Shown here piece by piece: positions 47,979-60,206 of a stretch of DNA of 64,000 nt. The position numbers and the translations under genes are program-made. Under the pieces are notes generated by a model, which searched no databases, had not been told where the DNA came from, and saw only the letters and a list, made by a program, of their open reading frames with translations. The first letter of the stretch is position 1. Each line of letters starts with the position of its first letter. Source of the stretch: Spinacia oleracea (Eukaryota > Streptophyta > Magnoliopsida > Caryophyllales > Amaranthaceae); the NCBI RefSeq assembly GCF_020520425.1, contig NC_079491.1, positions 23,179,449 through 23,243,448 on the forward strand, written 5' to 3'.

Positions 47979-50841
47979 TGTAATCCCCCGTAATTTTATA
48001 CATTTTATTAATATATTTTAACGTATAAGTAATTATATTAAAATAGAATTTACCAATTTTGAAATAAATATTTAAGTAACGAATATTTATTTTTATACGT
48101 TTTAAATATTTCAACGATTTATGAAATTAAAATAATTTTAGAACTTTTTGTTGAAAAGAAATCGAATTACGAAAACCGTTTGAATTTGGAAAACAACCCT
48201 AATTGGTTTTGGATTCAAATACTTAAACTCAATCCTAGTTCTAGCCCAAATTGATAAAGCCCAAATAACAAAAACTCAAATTCTTTACTCCCTCCTCTTT
48301 CTATTTCACGTGAAAAGCAAAAAAAAACCCAAAACCCCTTCCCTTCTCTTTCACTTTCACGTGGATTTCAAACCCTCAAGAACTCCCTCCCTCTCGCTGC
48401 CGTCCACCTCCTGCTCTCCTCACCGTCGACCTTGCGGTTGCCCAGCCGCCGCCGGTAACTCCTCCTTCCTTTTTCCTTTTTGCTTCTTCTCCACTCGTTC
48501 GTTTCTTGCTCTCCTCCTCAACCGATTTTTGTTTCGCACAGCATCACCACCGCGCCGAGCATTCGTAGCCTGGCTGTAACCGCCGCCCTGCGCCCTCGCC
48601 GTCCACCTTGCGCGGTAGTTCTCTCCTCCCTTTCTCTTTTCTATTTCATTCTTTTGTTGTGGTTGTGTATTCAACTGATTGTGGCTGACCACCACTCATT
48701 CGCGCAGCCACCGCAGGTAGCACCACCATGTGCCGCCGTCGCTCAGCCCTGCCGCAAGCCACCTCTGTCCGCCGGCCAACTCTCTCTCCTCCTCCTTGAA
48801 TTGGTTACTTTCTTAAACCCTAAGTAACTAATTATTTTAAATTAAAGTTTGTTAATTTAGATTATGTTCTTAAATTAAATTTATAATTTTTATGGTAAAT
48901 GTGATTTTCAGATTTGATGTTGAGATTAAAAACGAATTAATTTTCAGTTTTGATTAATTAAAATTAAGATTAGGGCTTAATCATAATTTATTAACTTGAA
49001 TTATGTTTTCTTGAATTAAAGTTATGGATTTTGTGATTTAAATTATAAATTTGAGATTATATGGATTTTATAATAAAGTTATTAATTTTCAGATTATCAA
49101 GTTACATTGAAATATTGGTTTTTGATTGTTTAAAGCATGAAATTCAAGGTTTTTATAATTATTAATCATGATAGGTTGAGTATGGATTATTGAATTGATT
49201 GTTTTGAGATACTAGGAACGTAGGTTGACCTTGGTGAAGCTTTTAAATGAATTTATATTGCTGAAAATTTAAAGTACGATGTTTGCAAAAGTTTTCAACG
49301 AATTTCAATCACTAGTTCAATAATTATGATGCTCGGAAAGCAAATGTTTAAGTTTTGATATTGGGGAAAGCTCTAAATATGTTTAGGATACGTTTAGAAT
49401 GCTTTATTATGGTTGCCAATGACTAGAAGTTGATTGGGATTACTTGTTGGTTGTTTTAGGCGGAGAATTCTCTTTAGGCGACTTTTGAAAGTGTTAAAGT
49501 GGCCTATCAGTTTGTTTACACAAGGTACGTACATACCTGTGTGCTTGGAATGTGTGTTAATTGTTGAAACCATGTTGAATTGTTGATATGTTGATGTTGT
49601 TGATGAACTTAGTCAGGTTGAAATTGCATGTTTAATACTGTTGGATGAACATATTGAACTTATATTGCATTTTGAGGATTATAACATGTTAGTATGGATG
49701 ATTGATGCAAACATGTTTGATTGGGAACACTAGATTACTTAGTATATAATTCAGATCAGTTGATTGTTGTTCCCTTTTAGCTTTTCACTACTTTATGAGG
49801 GCGGAGGACCTTGTTTAGTAAGTTGAAACCTTATACCCATATACAGGGGTTGATCAGTATTAAAGGAAAGATTGGAGTTAATTGGAATGAGTCTTGTTCG
49901 ATGCCTTTGTGAGCACTTACTTAATTCCAAGATAAAAACAGTTGTAAATAAACGTGAGTTGTATGCCTTATGTGATTGTTGAGTCATAACAGGGTGTCAA
50001 TTTGTAAATCATGTAAAGTGAAACTGAGTAGCAATAGCTTTAGACTGTGCACGTCTAAAGTGACGGACAAACAGGAGTTGGGGTTCATGGTGGTAGCCCA
50101 TGGCCTTTCATTCGGACCGGATTGATCACCGCGTCCTATTTTTAGTCAAACGTTCCTCGATATCGCAGGTCACTGAGGTTACGGAGTCGCGTCCGTACCT
50201 CGTCTTCCTTAGTGAAGACTTCTAGCTAGAAAACTCGGTCCATTGCCATTTTAAATTAAGTAATATTATTGTTATAAAGGTCTAGTCCAGTCAAGTATAG
50301 CTTTCAAGTCAGTATGTTTTGGTTTTCCTTGCTTATGTTTTATTTAGTATCATGTTAGGATTGTTCGGTTAATAGAATCATGCTAGGATTATCATTTATT
50401 TAGTATGTAGTACTCAGCTTTGCTGATTACGTGCTTTTGCTTGTGCATGTTGATCATGGCTATGCCTTATTGATCCTGTGATGACCCAATCTTTGGTGAG
50501 CAGTCTCTAAGGATCAATAAGTATTGTCCATCTGCAGGTTTGAAGATGTTGCATCATTGGGATCGGGAATAGAGAGCTTGTATTTAGTTTTGATTTGCTA
50601 AGTTGACTTGGGTTTGTTTAATTGGACTTTAAACTTGTTAGTTGATCTTATTTTTGTTGATTGGTTTTTGGATTAACTATGTAATCGATTATTTATAAAC
50701 CTAAAGTTATTTATTATGTTTTCCGCTGCAAAATTCTGAATAAGCCGTTACGTTTTCACACGGGCGATAATGCCTTGATAATTCTCTACGTTTTACATAA
50801 AAAGGTTATTTTAGAAAAGAGAGAATTGTCGGGGTGTTACA
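47979..50841 (+). repeat. Chromovirus LTR, upstream copy (2,863 bp)
   Basis: From TGTAATCCCCCGTAA to GGGGTGTTACA, followed by a PBS. It matches 55302-58164 at a constant offset of 7,323 bp with about five single-base differences by eye and no indel. It is preceded by AAAGC (47974-47978). Confidence 0.93.
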
Positions 50842-50844
50842 AAG

Positions 50845-50858
50845 TGGTATCTAGAAGC
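50845..50858 (+). promoter_or_regulatory. Primer-binding site of the decayed chromovirus
   Basis: TGGTATCTAGAAGC, three bases after the LTR end, is an initiator-Met-type PBS with substitutions. Confidence 0.75.
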
Positions 50859-51605
50859 TAAGGTTTTACTTTAATAAAATTTTAGGCGCCTAACTATCTA
50901 GTTATTTAAAATAAATTTCTTAAACATCGAGTTTCTACGTATTATAATGTTCAAAAAAATTGGTACTTTTTTTTTGGGGGGCCGATTTCCTTTTATCTTG
51001 TTTGAAAGTATATGATATTTCTTATTTAAGTTCGAAATCAAATTATTATTCAAGTTATAGTGATACTTTCGACATTTTTATTTTTCTTATTATTTATTAT
51101 TCAAAAAAAATAAAATAATGAGTACACTTTTTAAAGGAGTTCAATTTTTTTTAAGTTGTTTCAAGAGTTAGAATTCGTTGTTTAGGAAATATAATTTTTT
51201 AAGAATTAATAACTTTATTTTCTAATTTATTAGCTACGCATTTCCTTAATTTATTTTACTTTATTTATTTTATATTTTTATTTATGTTATTATTCTATGT
51301 TATAATTTTATTATATTAGCGTCCTTTTACCTTGTTATTTAAATTATTCCAATGCTTTAGCTTATGAGAGATGGGTAGTATAAGAAGGGCATATAAGATA
51401 GAATTATATGTGCATTAGTAGCTAGTCAACGCTAGCATTAGAAATTGATTGTTATGTACGTGCGTGTGCTAATTGTTTAAGTGTTACATTTACATGTGCA
51501 TAAAGAATCGTTTGATTCCACCAAACTTATTGATCATTGAACCTTGTTTATGATTTGGTTGGAAAATCGTTAGTGAGACATGGAATTGTTTATTTCAGGA
51601 ATAAA
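50859..51605 (+). other. AT-rich leader of the decayed chromovirus
   Basis: Very AT-rich (poly-T/poly-A runs near 50950-51320) with no ORF. A TTATTTCAGGAATAAAATG just before the accessory ORF looks like a splice acceptor and could place it on a spliced transcript; this is speculative. Confidence 0.45.
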
Positions 51606-52226
51606 ATGTTTCTTTCCAAGTACACCAACATAGGATCCTTCGAGAAACTTGATATAGAAACCCCAGATATTTACGTGAAGAAAATCATGTTTGGATGTGA
51701 ATATTATGCTAAAGTTCAAGGGCAACCTATCTTAATGAGAAAAGATATCATAGCAGCTACTATCATTAATTGCTTACCTAACAAATTTCCATACCTAGAA
51801 CTCAAGGAAAAGTTTAAAGACATGCATTCTGATAATGGAACTCCAAACTTGGCTAAATATGGGACTTGGGATGGTAGATGGAAATATGATTCAGAAATTC
51901 TGACCACCATTATTGAGGCGGCAGAAAGTGGGTTTAGAGACGGTAAAATCGTAGGGAGTCATGTTGGAGATGCAGTTACAGAAGAACCTATGGGAGTAAG
52001 TGTAAATAATGACCTAGAGGAAAATGATGTAGCCGTGGAGAGTGAGAATGTAGGTGTTGAGGCAGAGAATCCTAACCTAGTGGCCCATGAGCCAACCATT
52101 GAAATTTCTAGTGATTCAGATGCAGATCTCGAAAGTGAGCAGGAGGTGGCAAATGAGCCTAATCAAGATGAAGATATGGAAGAAGATGAAGACCCTGAGG
52201 AAGAGTTTGATGATCTTGAGATCTAA
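51606..52226 (+). CDS. Accessory ORF upstream of gag in the second chromovirus
   Basis: A 206-aa ORF from ATG 51606, open further upstream to 51537 without ATG. It lies between the PBS and gag on the element's coding strand. I recognise no family. The first 110 residues look globular (IETPDIYVKKIMFGCEYY, QGQPILMRKDIIAATIINC, a KFPYLELKEKFKDMH stretch). The last 90 are acidic and contain TIEISSDSDADLE, which resembles a SUMO-interaction motif, before a Glu/Asp tail. It is intact although the gag-pol downstream is full of stops and deletions, so it may be under selection or recently exchanged. Its position matches the 4912-5490 ORF, but the sequences are not clearly homologous. Confidence 0.55.
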   Translation: MFLSKYTNIGSFEKLDIETPDIYVKKIMFGCEYYAKVQGQPILMRKDIIAATIINCLPNKFPYLELKEKFKDMHSDNGTPNLAKYGTWDGRWKYDSEILTTIIEAAESGFRDGKIVGSHVGDAVTEEPMGVSVNNDLEENDVAVESENVGVEAENPNLVAHEPTIEISSDSDADLESEQEVANEPNQDEDMEEDEDPEEEFDDLEI

Positions 52227-52897
52227 ATTTCACTCCGCAAGTTTCAGGAGCGATGGATAGGCAAGAGGCCACAAATATTTTGAAGTCATAAATAGTTAAT
52301 TTAAATCTTTTATGTTTTAGAGAATAAGTAGCGAAGCTACAACAGTTTAAAGTTAAAAGCTTATTGAAGTTTGAAATGTTCTTTATTATTTTCAAGGATG
52401 TAATAAACCTTTATGGAGTTAGCAATAAAAGTTAAAATTTTCAAGGAATTATTCTTTATTTTATTTTGAGGATTCCATAATACCCCAACCTCTAGGTAGT
52501 ACGTCAGGGATTAATTCTTTATTGTTTGCATACTCAATGTGAATTGTGGGTCAATTTAATTGCCACAATAATATTAAATGATTTGAGTACATAAAGGAAG
52601 TGAGGGCCAATCTAGACCTCCATGACCAATATGATTCAAAATGTTATGCCTTATGTGCAGCGTGTGAATGCCTTTCGTGAATTATTGAGGATGATTATTT
52701 TTCAATGATTATTGCATCTTGTAGACGATCGTTGCACCTTCGTAAACGATTGTCGTGCCTTCGTAAATGATTTTATGTGAATATTGTTTATTGAGGCGAT
52801 CTCTATGGTCAAAGTAAACATTGCTTGATATAGAATGACATGTAAGTGATGTTTAGAACCTAAGATAGAGTGTATTAATTTCAGGTCGTGTTATAGA
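52227..52897 (+). other. Spacer between accessory ORF and gag remnant
   Basis: About 670 bp with no ORF. It holds ACGATCGTTGCACCTTCGTAAACGA-like short repeats near 52725-52770. Confidence 0.45.
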
Positions 52898-55140
52898 ATG
52901 ACCAACAATAATGACTTAGTTGTTGCTATTCGCCTCTTGACGGAAAAGATGATCCAAGAGAGAATTGAACGTCCCGATTCTGCTGGGGACATGTTTAAGA
53001 GACTAGACAAAGTTAAGTCACCATACTTTAAGGGGGAAACTGATCTTACTTTTAGAGAACTAGGTTAGAGAGTTTGAGAAACTGTTTGGGAAATGAACTG
53101 TCTTGAGAACATGAGAGTGGGTCAAGTTGTACTGTACTTGGAAGATGAAGCTGATTTATGGTGGAGAGAAAATGGAGTTAGACTTAGCGCTGTTGAGAGA
53201 TTCAATTGGGATTCGTTTGTTACTGCCTTAAGGAAACTCCTTTTATGAGAAAGAAAAAGGAACAAGAATTCATAAACCTTAGGATGGAATAGACTAAGTT
53301 TTTACAAGGCTAAGATAGACATACTGTGAAATTCAGAAAGTAAATGTAAGGAACCATATTGGAAGATTGACCTCGTATAGATGTTTTGGGAAGTCCAAGA
53401 ACCTTTGGCTATTTCTGTAATGCGAGTGAGGAAATTGATGAATAGGGAGCGTGAACTATTTTTCTGTAGTGTGTTAAAGGTGAATAAAGAACTTGGAGTC
53501 AAAATCGAAGGTGTTGCCATTGTGAGTGGATTCATTGACGTGTTTCCGAGTGAAATTGCAAGTATGTTACCTGTTGGAGCCTTTGAGTTCACTATAAACT
53601 TAGTTCCTGGAACGACACCTATAACTAAAGCACCATATAGAATGGCACCTCTCGAAATGAGCAAATTAAGACACAATTGCAAGAGTTGTTTCGTTAAGGG
53701 GTATATTAGGCCTAGTGCATCACCGTGGGGAGCTCCTGTGTTGTTTGTTAAGGAGAAAGATAAGAGTATGGAATTATGCATCGATTTTAGGGAGCTAAAC
53801 ACCATCAAGAACAAGTATCCTTTGCCTAGGATAGATGACATATTTGACCAATTGAATGGCGAGAATGTGTTCTCGAAGATTGATTTGTGTTCGAAGTATC
53901 ACCAATTGAGAGTAGCTGATAAAGGCCTAAGACCTCATTAGGATTCGTTATTGTCATTATGGGTTTAGAGTAATGTCGTTTGGGTTAACCAATGCACCTG
54001 CCATAAGTATGGATTTGATGAATGAGATTTTCTACGAATTCCGAATTAAGTTCGTTATTATATTACTGATGGTATCCTGATTTATTCAAAGAATGCAAAA
54101 AGAGCATAATGAAATCTTGAGGATTACTTTGGAGACGCTTAGAAAGAATCTAGCTTTTTTTCTTAAATGAAGTATACAAATCTTGAAGTCATGTGTGTAT
54201 AAGTGACACCAGTGGAAAAGTGAAGGACTATATTGATCGAAAACTACGTTACGTAAGGGAGTAACATTAAGAGGTGATTCGAGTGGTCCAGGATCGTTAG
54301 AAATTTGTTGTCTTGAAAAGAGGGGAATATATGAATTGGTGAAATACTAGGATTGAAGCCCAAGAGTTATACATCCATGAAAGGAGTAATGAGGTTCAGT
54401 AGAAAAGGAAAGTGGAGCAGAAGGAGTGACTGTAGATCCTGCTAAGGTTCAAGCTGTGAGTGAGTGACCTACTCCAAAGAACGTGTCTAATGTTTGAAGT
54501 TTCCTAGGCCTATTTGACTATTATAGGAGGTTTCCGAGAGACTTTTCGAAGATAGAAAGACCAATGAACAATCTGATGAAAAAGGAATCAAAGTTTGAGT
54601 GAAGGGAGAAATTTGTGAAAGCTTTCCAGATTGTAAAAGAGCATTTGACCCCCGCACTCGTTGTCACGTCAGTTGAAACCTTACGAGGCTAATTAACCTA
54701 CTCATGACCTAAAGCTAGCTGTTATTGTGTTATATGCGAATATTCGGAGACATTACCTTTATAGGGCAACATGTAAGATCCTTACCGAGCACAAAAGTCT
54801 GAAATTTTGGCAATAAGGTCCAGTTGAAGCTTGGGGACAACATTGAAAATGATACTGCTTTCCACCCTGTAACCGATGGTCAGCTTGAGAGCACTAACCA
54901 AACCATGGGAGATATGTTGAGAGCATGTACTATTGACTTTAAAGAGAAGTTGGGAGATCATTTAGATTTGATTGAATTGTCGTGCATCGATAGTTACCAT
55001 GCGAGCATTACGATGTCACATGTTGAGGCATTGTGTGGAAAAAGTGTAGAAGTCCATTGCTGGAATGATTTGAGTGAAAATATTGTATTGGGAACATAAT
55101 TCGATGAAGTGGAAGTATCCAAAGTTATTCCCTGAGATGA
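52898..55140 (+). pseudogene. gag-pol: Decayed, deleted chromovirus gag-pol
   Basis: Gag similarity starts at ATG 52898 (NNNDLVVAIRLL...) and includes DEADLWWRENG with frameshifts. It then jumps at about 53300 to a late protease-domain sequence (YKA-K-ID), so the gag C-terminus, zinc knuckle and most of protease are deleted. RT is readable at 53381-53941 ([34 protein letters not shown]) and ends in a stop. The rest of RT/RNase H is scrambled by stops to about 54800. Most of integrase is missing, and 54824-55099 keeps only its end (HPVTDGQLESTNQTMGDML). The chromodomain is almost gone. It cannot encode a working polyprotein. Confidence 0.9.
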
Positions 55141-55167
55141 GTTACGAGGGCGTAACTCGTTTTCTTT

Positions 55168-55254
55168 AAGGGGGTAGAATGCGATAGAAATTCGCGCTTT
55201 TTACCTACTTTTATAGCAATTTTATGCATTTTATGCTAATTATTAGCAACTTAT
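55168..55254 (+). other. Polypurine tract followed by foreign-looking 77 bp
   Basis: AAGGGGGTAGA after ACTCGTTTTC fits a chromovirus PPT. An LTR start (TGTAATCC) should follow, but the sequence continues TGCGATAGAAATTCGCGC and AT-rich DNA for about 77 bp before the duplicated host flank at 55255. It may be the start of another LTR type. Confidence 0.6.
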
Positions 55255-58164
55255 ACTTGTGGTTGATCATGGGTTTTGCTCGGATTTATGCTCCCCAAAG
55301 CTGTAATCCCCCGTAATTTTATACATTTTATTAATATATTTTAACGTATAAGTAATTATATTAAAATAGAATTTACGAATTTTGAAATAAATATTTAAGT
55401 AACGAATATTTATTTTTATACGTTTTAAATATTTCAACGATTTATGAAATTAAAATAATTTTAGAACTTTTTGTTGAAAAGAAATCGAATTACGAAAATC
55501 GTTTGAATTTGGAAAACAACCCTAATTGGTTTTGGATTCAAATACTTAAACTCAATCCTAGTTCTAGCCCAAATTGATAAAGCCCAAACAACAAAAACTC
55601 AAATTCTTTACTCCCTCCTCTTTCTATTTCACGTGAAAAGCAAAAAAAAACCCAAAACCCCTTCCCTTCTCTTTCACTTTCACGTGGATTTCAAACCCTC
55701 AAGAACTCCCTCCCTCTCGCTGCCGTCCACCTCCTGCTCTCCTCACCGTCGACCTTGCGGTTGCCCAGCCGCCGCCGGTAACTCCTCCTTCCTTTTTCCT
55801 TTTTGCTTCTTCTCCACTCGTTCGTTTCTTGCTCTCCTCCTCAGCCGATTTTTGTTTCGCACAGCATCACCACCGCGCCGAGCATTCGTAGCCTGGCTGT
55901 AACCGCCGCCCTGCGCCCTCGCCGTCCACCTTGCGCGGTAGTTCTCTCCTCCCTTTCTCTTTTCTATTTCATTCTTTTGTTGTGGTTGTGTATTCAACTG
56001 ATTGTGGCTGACCACCACTCATTCGCGCAGCCACCGCAGGTAGCACCACCATGTGCCGTCGTCGCTCAGCCCTGCCGCAAGCCACCTCTGTCCGCCGGCC
56101 AACTCTCTCTCCTCCTCCTTGAATTGGTTACTTTCTTAAACCCTAAGTAACTAATTATTTTAAATTAAAGTTTGTTAATTTAGATTATGTTCTTAAATTA
56201 AATTTATAATTTTTATGGTAAATGTGATTTTCAGATTTGATGTTGAGATTAAAAACGAATTAATTTTCAGTTTTGATTAATTAAAATTAAGATTAGGGCT
56301 TAATCATAATTTATTAACTTGAATTATGTTTTCTTGAATTAAAGTTATGGATTTTGTGATTTAAATTATAAATTTGAGATTATATGGATTTTATAATAAA
56401 GTTATTAATTTTCAGATTATCAAGTTACATTGAAATATTGGTTTTTGATTGTTTAAAGCATGAAATTCAAGGTTTTTATAATTATTAATCATGATAGGTT
56501 GAGTATGGATTATTGAATTGATTGTTTTGAGATACTAGGAACGTAGGTTGACCTTGGTGAAGCTTTTAAATGAATTTATATTGCTGAAAATTTAAAGTAC
56601 GATGTTTGCAAAAGTTTTCAACGAATTTCAATCACTAGTTCAATAATTATGATGCTCGGAAAGCAAATGTTTAAGTTTTGATATTGGGGAAAGCTCTAAA
56701 TATGTTTAGGATACGTTTAGAATGCTTTATTATGGTTGCCAATGACTAGAAGTTGATTGGGATTACTTGTTGGTTGTTTTAGGCGGAGAATTCTCTTTAG
56801 GCGACTTTTGAAAGTGTTAAAGTGGCCTATCAGTTTGTTTACACAAGGTACGTACATACCTGTGTGCTTGGAATGTGTGTTAATTGTTGAAACCATGTTG
56901 AATTGTTGATATGTTGATGTTGTTGATGAACTTAGTCAGGTTGAAATTGCATGTTTAATACTGTTGGATGAACATATTGAACTTATATTGCATTTTGAGG
57001 ATTATAACATGTTAGTATGGATGATTGATGCAAACATGTTTGATTGGGAACACTAGATTACTTAGTATATAATTCAGATCAGTTGATTGTTGTTCCCTTT
57101 TAGCTTTTCACTACTTTATGAGGGCGGAGGACCTTGTTTAGTAAGTTGAAACCTTATACCCATATACAGGGGTTGATCAGTATTAAAGGAAAGATTGGAG
57201 TTAATTGGAATGAGTCTTGTTCGATGCCTTTGTGAGCACTTACTTAATTCCAAGATAAAAACAGTTGTAAATAAACGTGAGTTGTATGCCTTATGTGATT
57301 GTTGAGTCATAACAGGGTGTCAATTTGTAAATCATGTAAAGTGAAACTGAGTAGCAATAGCTTTAGACTGTGCACGTCTAAAGTGACGGACAAACAGGAG
57401 TTGGGGTTCATGGTGGTAGCCCATGGCCTTTCATTCGGACCGGATTGATCACCGCGTCCTATTTTTAGTCAAACGTTCCTCGATATCGCAGGTCACTGAG
57501 GTTACGGAGTCGCGTCCGTACCTCGTCTTCCTTAGTGAAGACTTCTAGCTAGAAAACTCGGTCCATTGCCATTTTAAATTAAGTAATATTATTGTTATAA
57601 AGGTCTAGTCCAGTCAAGTATAGCTTTCAAGTCAGTATGTTTTGGTTTTCCTTGCTTATGTTTTATTTAGTATCATGTTAGGATTGTTCGGTTAATAGAA
57701 TCATGCTAGGATTATCATTTATTTAGTATGTAGTACTCAGCTTTGCTGATTACGTGCTTTTGCTTGTGCATGTTGATCATGGCTATGCCTTATTGATCCT
57801 GTGATGACCCAATCTTTGGTGAGCAGTCTCTAAGGATCAATAAGTATTGTCCATCTGCAGGTTTGAAGATGTTGCATCATTGGGATCGGGAATAGAGAGC
57901 TTGTATTTAGTTTTGATTTGCTAAGTTGACTTGGGTTTGTTTAATTGGACTTTAAACTTGTTAGTTGATCTTATTTTTGTTGATTGGTTTTTGGATTAAC
58001 TATGTAATCGATTATTTATAAACCTAAAGTTATTTATTATGTTTTCCGCTGCAAAATTCTGAATAAGCCGTTACGTTTTCACACGGGCGATAATGCCTTG
58101 ATAATTCTCTACGTTTTACATAAAAAGGTTATTTTAGAAAAGAGAGAATTGTCGGGGTGTTACA
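55255..58164 (+). repeat. Second chromovirus LTR plus 47 bp of duplicated host flank
   Basis: 55255-55301 repeats, without change, the 47 bp before the upstream LTR (47932-47978, ending CTCCCCAAAGC). 55302-58164 is the LTR itself. Downstream is AAAAC (58165-58169), one mismatch from AAAGC. A normal 3' LTR would not be preceded by 5' host flank. Confidence 0.9.
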
Positions 58165-58674
58165 AAAACCAAGGCTTTAAGCTCACATTTTACCCAAATT
58201 TACCGCACTTTTACCTAAGCCTAACATTACAAGCTTTGAAGACCTTCCGACCTTTGTGCATAGAGTCATATTAATGTGAAAGTAGTTGTTTATCAATGCA
58301 AGTTATGACATGGAATATTTCGAGTCGACTACTAGGTTGAGTGCATGTTCTTTTAAACACACGAGTGTTGTGAGTTTGGGAGGGCAGTGTTCACATATAT
58401 GTTGGAAGGAGAGCGAACGGGTACATCTTTTACCCGCCACATAAATGAGTGAGGAGTGCGTGAGCACTAGTCTTGAATTCCATTGTGCACTTGTGGTTTG
58501 CTCTGCGTGACGATTGTTAGGGAGGATTTGTAGTCGAATGGATGTGATTGGTTGGCATTGATGCATGCTTGTTGGATTTTACCTTGAATCGTATCCATTG
58601 TTTTGAGATGTATTAAGGGTGAAGTTGTCTATGTAAACATAGATGATTTATTTGCTTAGGGACAAGTGAAGATC

Positions 58675-58689
58675 TAGCTTGGGGGAGTT
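58675..58689 (+). promoter_or_regulatory. Polypurine tract of the Athila-type element
   Basis: AGCTTGGGGGAGTT immediately precedes the LTR start TGATATGTG; it is the plus-strand primer site used in reverse transcription. Confidence 0.7.
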
Positions 58690-60206
58690 TGATATGTGTG
58701 TTTTATATAGAGATTTTACCTCCGTCCGTTAGTACTTTTTTGCGTTAAATGAGCTCTTAGGAGCCATTTTGAGTACTAATCTGTGTTATTGAGTGTGCCT
58801 TGAGTTTCGGGATTACTTAGTGAGAAATTGGCCTTTTTAGGCTTGTTTCATGGTGATATGGGCCACTACACGATCCCGAGGAAGTTCGGGACGACTATCG
58901 TCGACTCTTGGGAGCCTTGGATGTTTATGGTTGATCCCCGAGAGTTAGACTCGGTATTAATTATAAGCAAAGAATGGTGCTTTTAGATAATCGTCGTTGA
59001 AGGGTGGGCGAAAGGAGACCAACCGGGCGAGCAAGAAGCTGATTTAAGCCTTCTACACGCGCCCGACCGGGCGCTCCTCGCCCGGTGCCCACCGAGCAGA
59101 CAACTAGCTGAAGAAACGCAAGTATGGATACCTGCCCGGCGGGCGAACGTCTACCCGGCGGGCGAAAGTTGATGAATTTGAAGACGTCTCATTTGGCCAG
59201 GCGGGCAGACCTGCGCCCGACGGGCGGGTTACGAGCTGCTCGCCCGGCGGGCGGATCGGATGTTTGCCCGACTGGGCGACGACAACCCTGCGCGTTATTT
59301 CGCTTTCTTTATTTCCGGTTTTGGCTTGTATTTTTGGGCAAACTATAAATACTAAGACCTTATATTTTAGTTGAACATCTTATTTTCTAGCTTAGAACCC
59401 TTAGTTTATTTTCATTACTTAGTTTATTCTCTCAATTTATCAAACACTTAGTTTATTATTTCAATTAAAAGCTCCAACTTTTGAGTTCTTCCCTTGTTCT
59501 TCATTTAGGTACTATTTCAATTTAAAGTTTGTTTGTTCAATTTCATTGCTTTTACTTGCTTTATTAATTGTCCCTAATAATGTTTCCATTGATTAATATT
59601 GTGTTGCTTATTTCAATCATGCGTGAGTAGTCTAATTTCTAGGGTTTAGGGGATCCATAAATGTATGATTAGGGATTGTATTAGATATAAATATCTGATT
59701 TTTAACTATAATTTCTATAGCTTGTTTTGTTTGTTCGTCAATTCTGTTCGGCCGGACGATTTTGATTGAATTTGATGAATCTTAGATTATGCGCCGAGAG
59801 GTATAAATCTGATGTTCATGATCTGTGGTTATAGATAGGATTTATTTCTAGTACATAGCGAGGGCCTACTAGTTGTAATTTCCTAAGGAATTCATAAGAT
59901 TCGAGAGATGCATGTTTTCCTAGTTATGGTCATTAATTGTTTATTATTGTCTGTCGTCAATCCCTAGTCTGGATTTGTGGTGAACCGTCGCCCTAGATTC
60001 TTTTAATATTGATATTTCTGTACTTTATTATTGTCGTAGTATTAATCAACCAAACCAACCAAAATCTTGTTCCCAGTAATCTAAACCTTAGATTCAGTAA
60101 TAGAAAGAACGTTTGTTCCCCTGTGGATTCGATCCCTACTTCTCTTACTATCTTGTTAGTGGACTTAAGTTTATCTTTGATTAGGCGATACGACTTTAGC
60201 CTGTCA
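58690..60206 (+). repeat. 3' LTR of the Athila-type element
   Basis: Starts TGATATGTGTG and ends near AGCCTGTCA, 1.5 kb. It has a likely TATA box (AACTATAAATACTAAG, about 59340) and the CCCTGTGGATTCGATCCCTA motif near 60120, common at the end of Athila-type LTRs. The right boundary is set by where copia linker coding sequence begins, and is good to a few bases. Confidence 0.65.
59058..59282. repeat. Cluster of GCCCGGCGGGC-like GC palindromes in the Athila-type LTR
   Basis: At least seven short palindromic or near-palindromic words built on GCCCG(N)CGGGC (59059, 59079, 59134, 59153, 59195, 59212, 59241, 59265). They lie in an otherwise AT-rich LTR, upstream of the TATA candidate. Confidence 0.8.

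Larger units (their letters stand above)
47380..60206 (+). mobile_element. Athila/Tat-type Ty3/Gypsy element (3' part), split by a chromovirus
   Basis: Left part 47380-47978 has CAAGCCCATGAAAGCCTCATT, CCTAGCTTGGGGGAGCTAAT and a purine-rich AAAGAAGAAAAA tract, typical of the 3' untranslated interior of these elements. The right part 58165-58689 resumes the same kind of sequence and ends in the polypurine tract AGCTTGGGGGAGTT, directly before the 3' LTR (58690-60206). Between them lies the chromovirus. No Athila coding sequence or 5' LTR is in the window, so the left side is truncated somewhere before 47380. Confidence 0.65.

Noticed and set aside
48310..48827. Overlapping ORFs of 89-115 codons in the GC-rich part of the LTRs (also at 55633-56150)
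   Set aside because: They are identical in both LTRs simply because the LTRs are, and they are not preserved as protein in the other LTR copies (8139-8448, 24102-24682). Low-complexity Ser/Pro/Arg composition.
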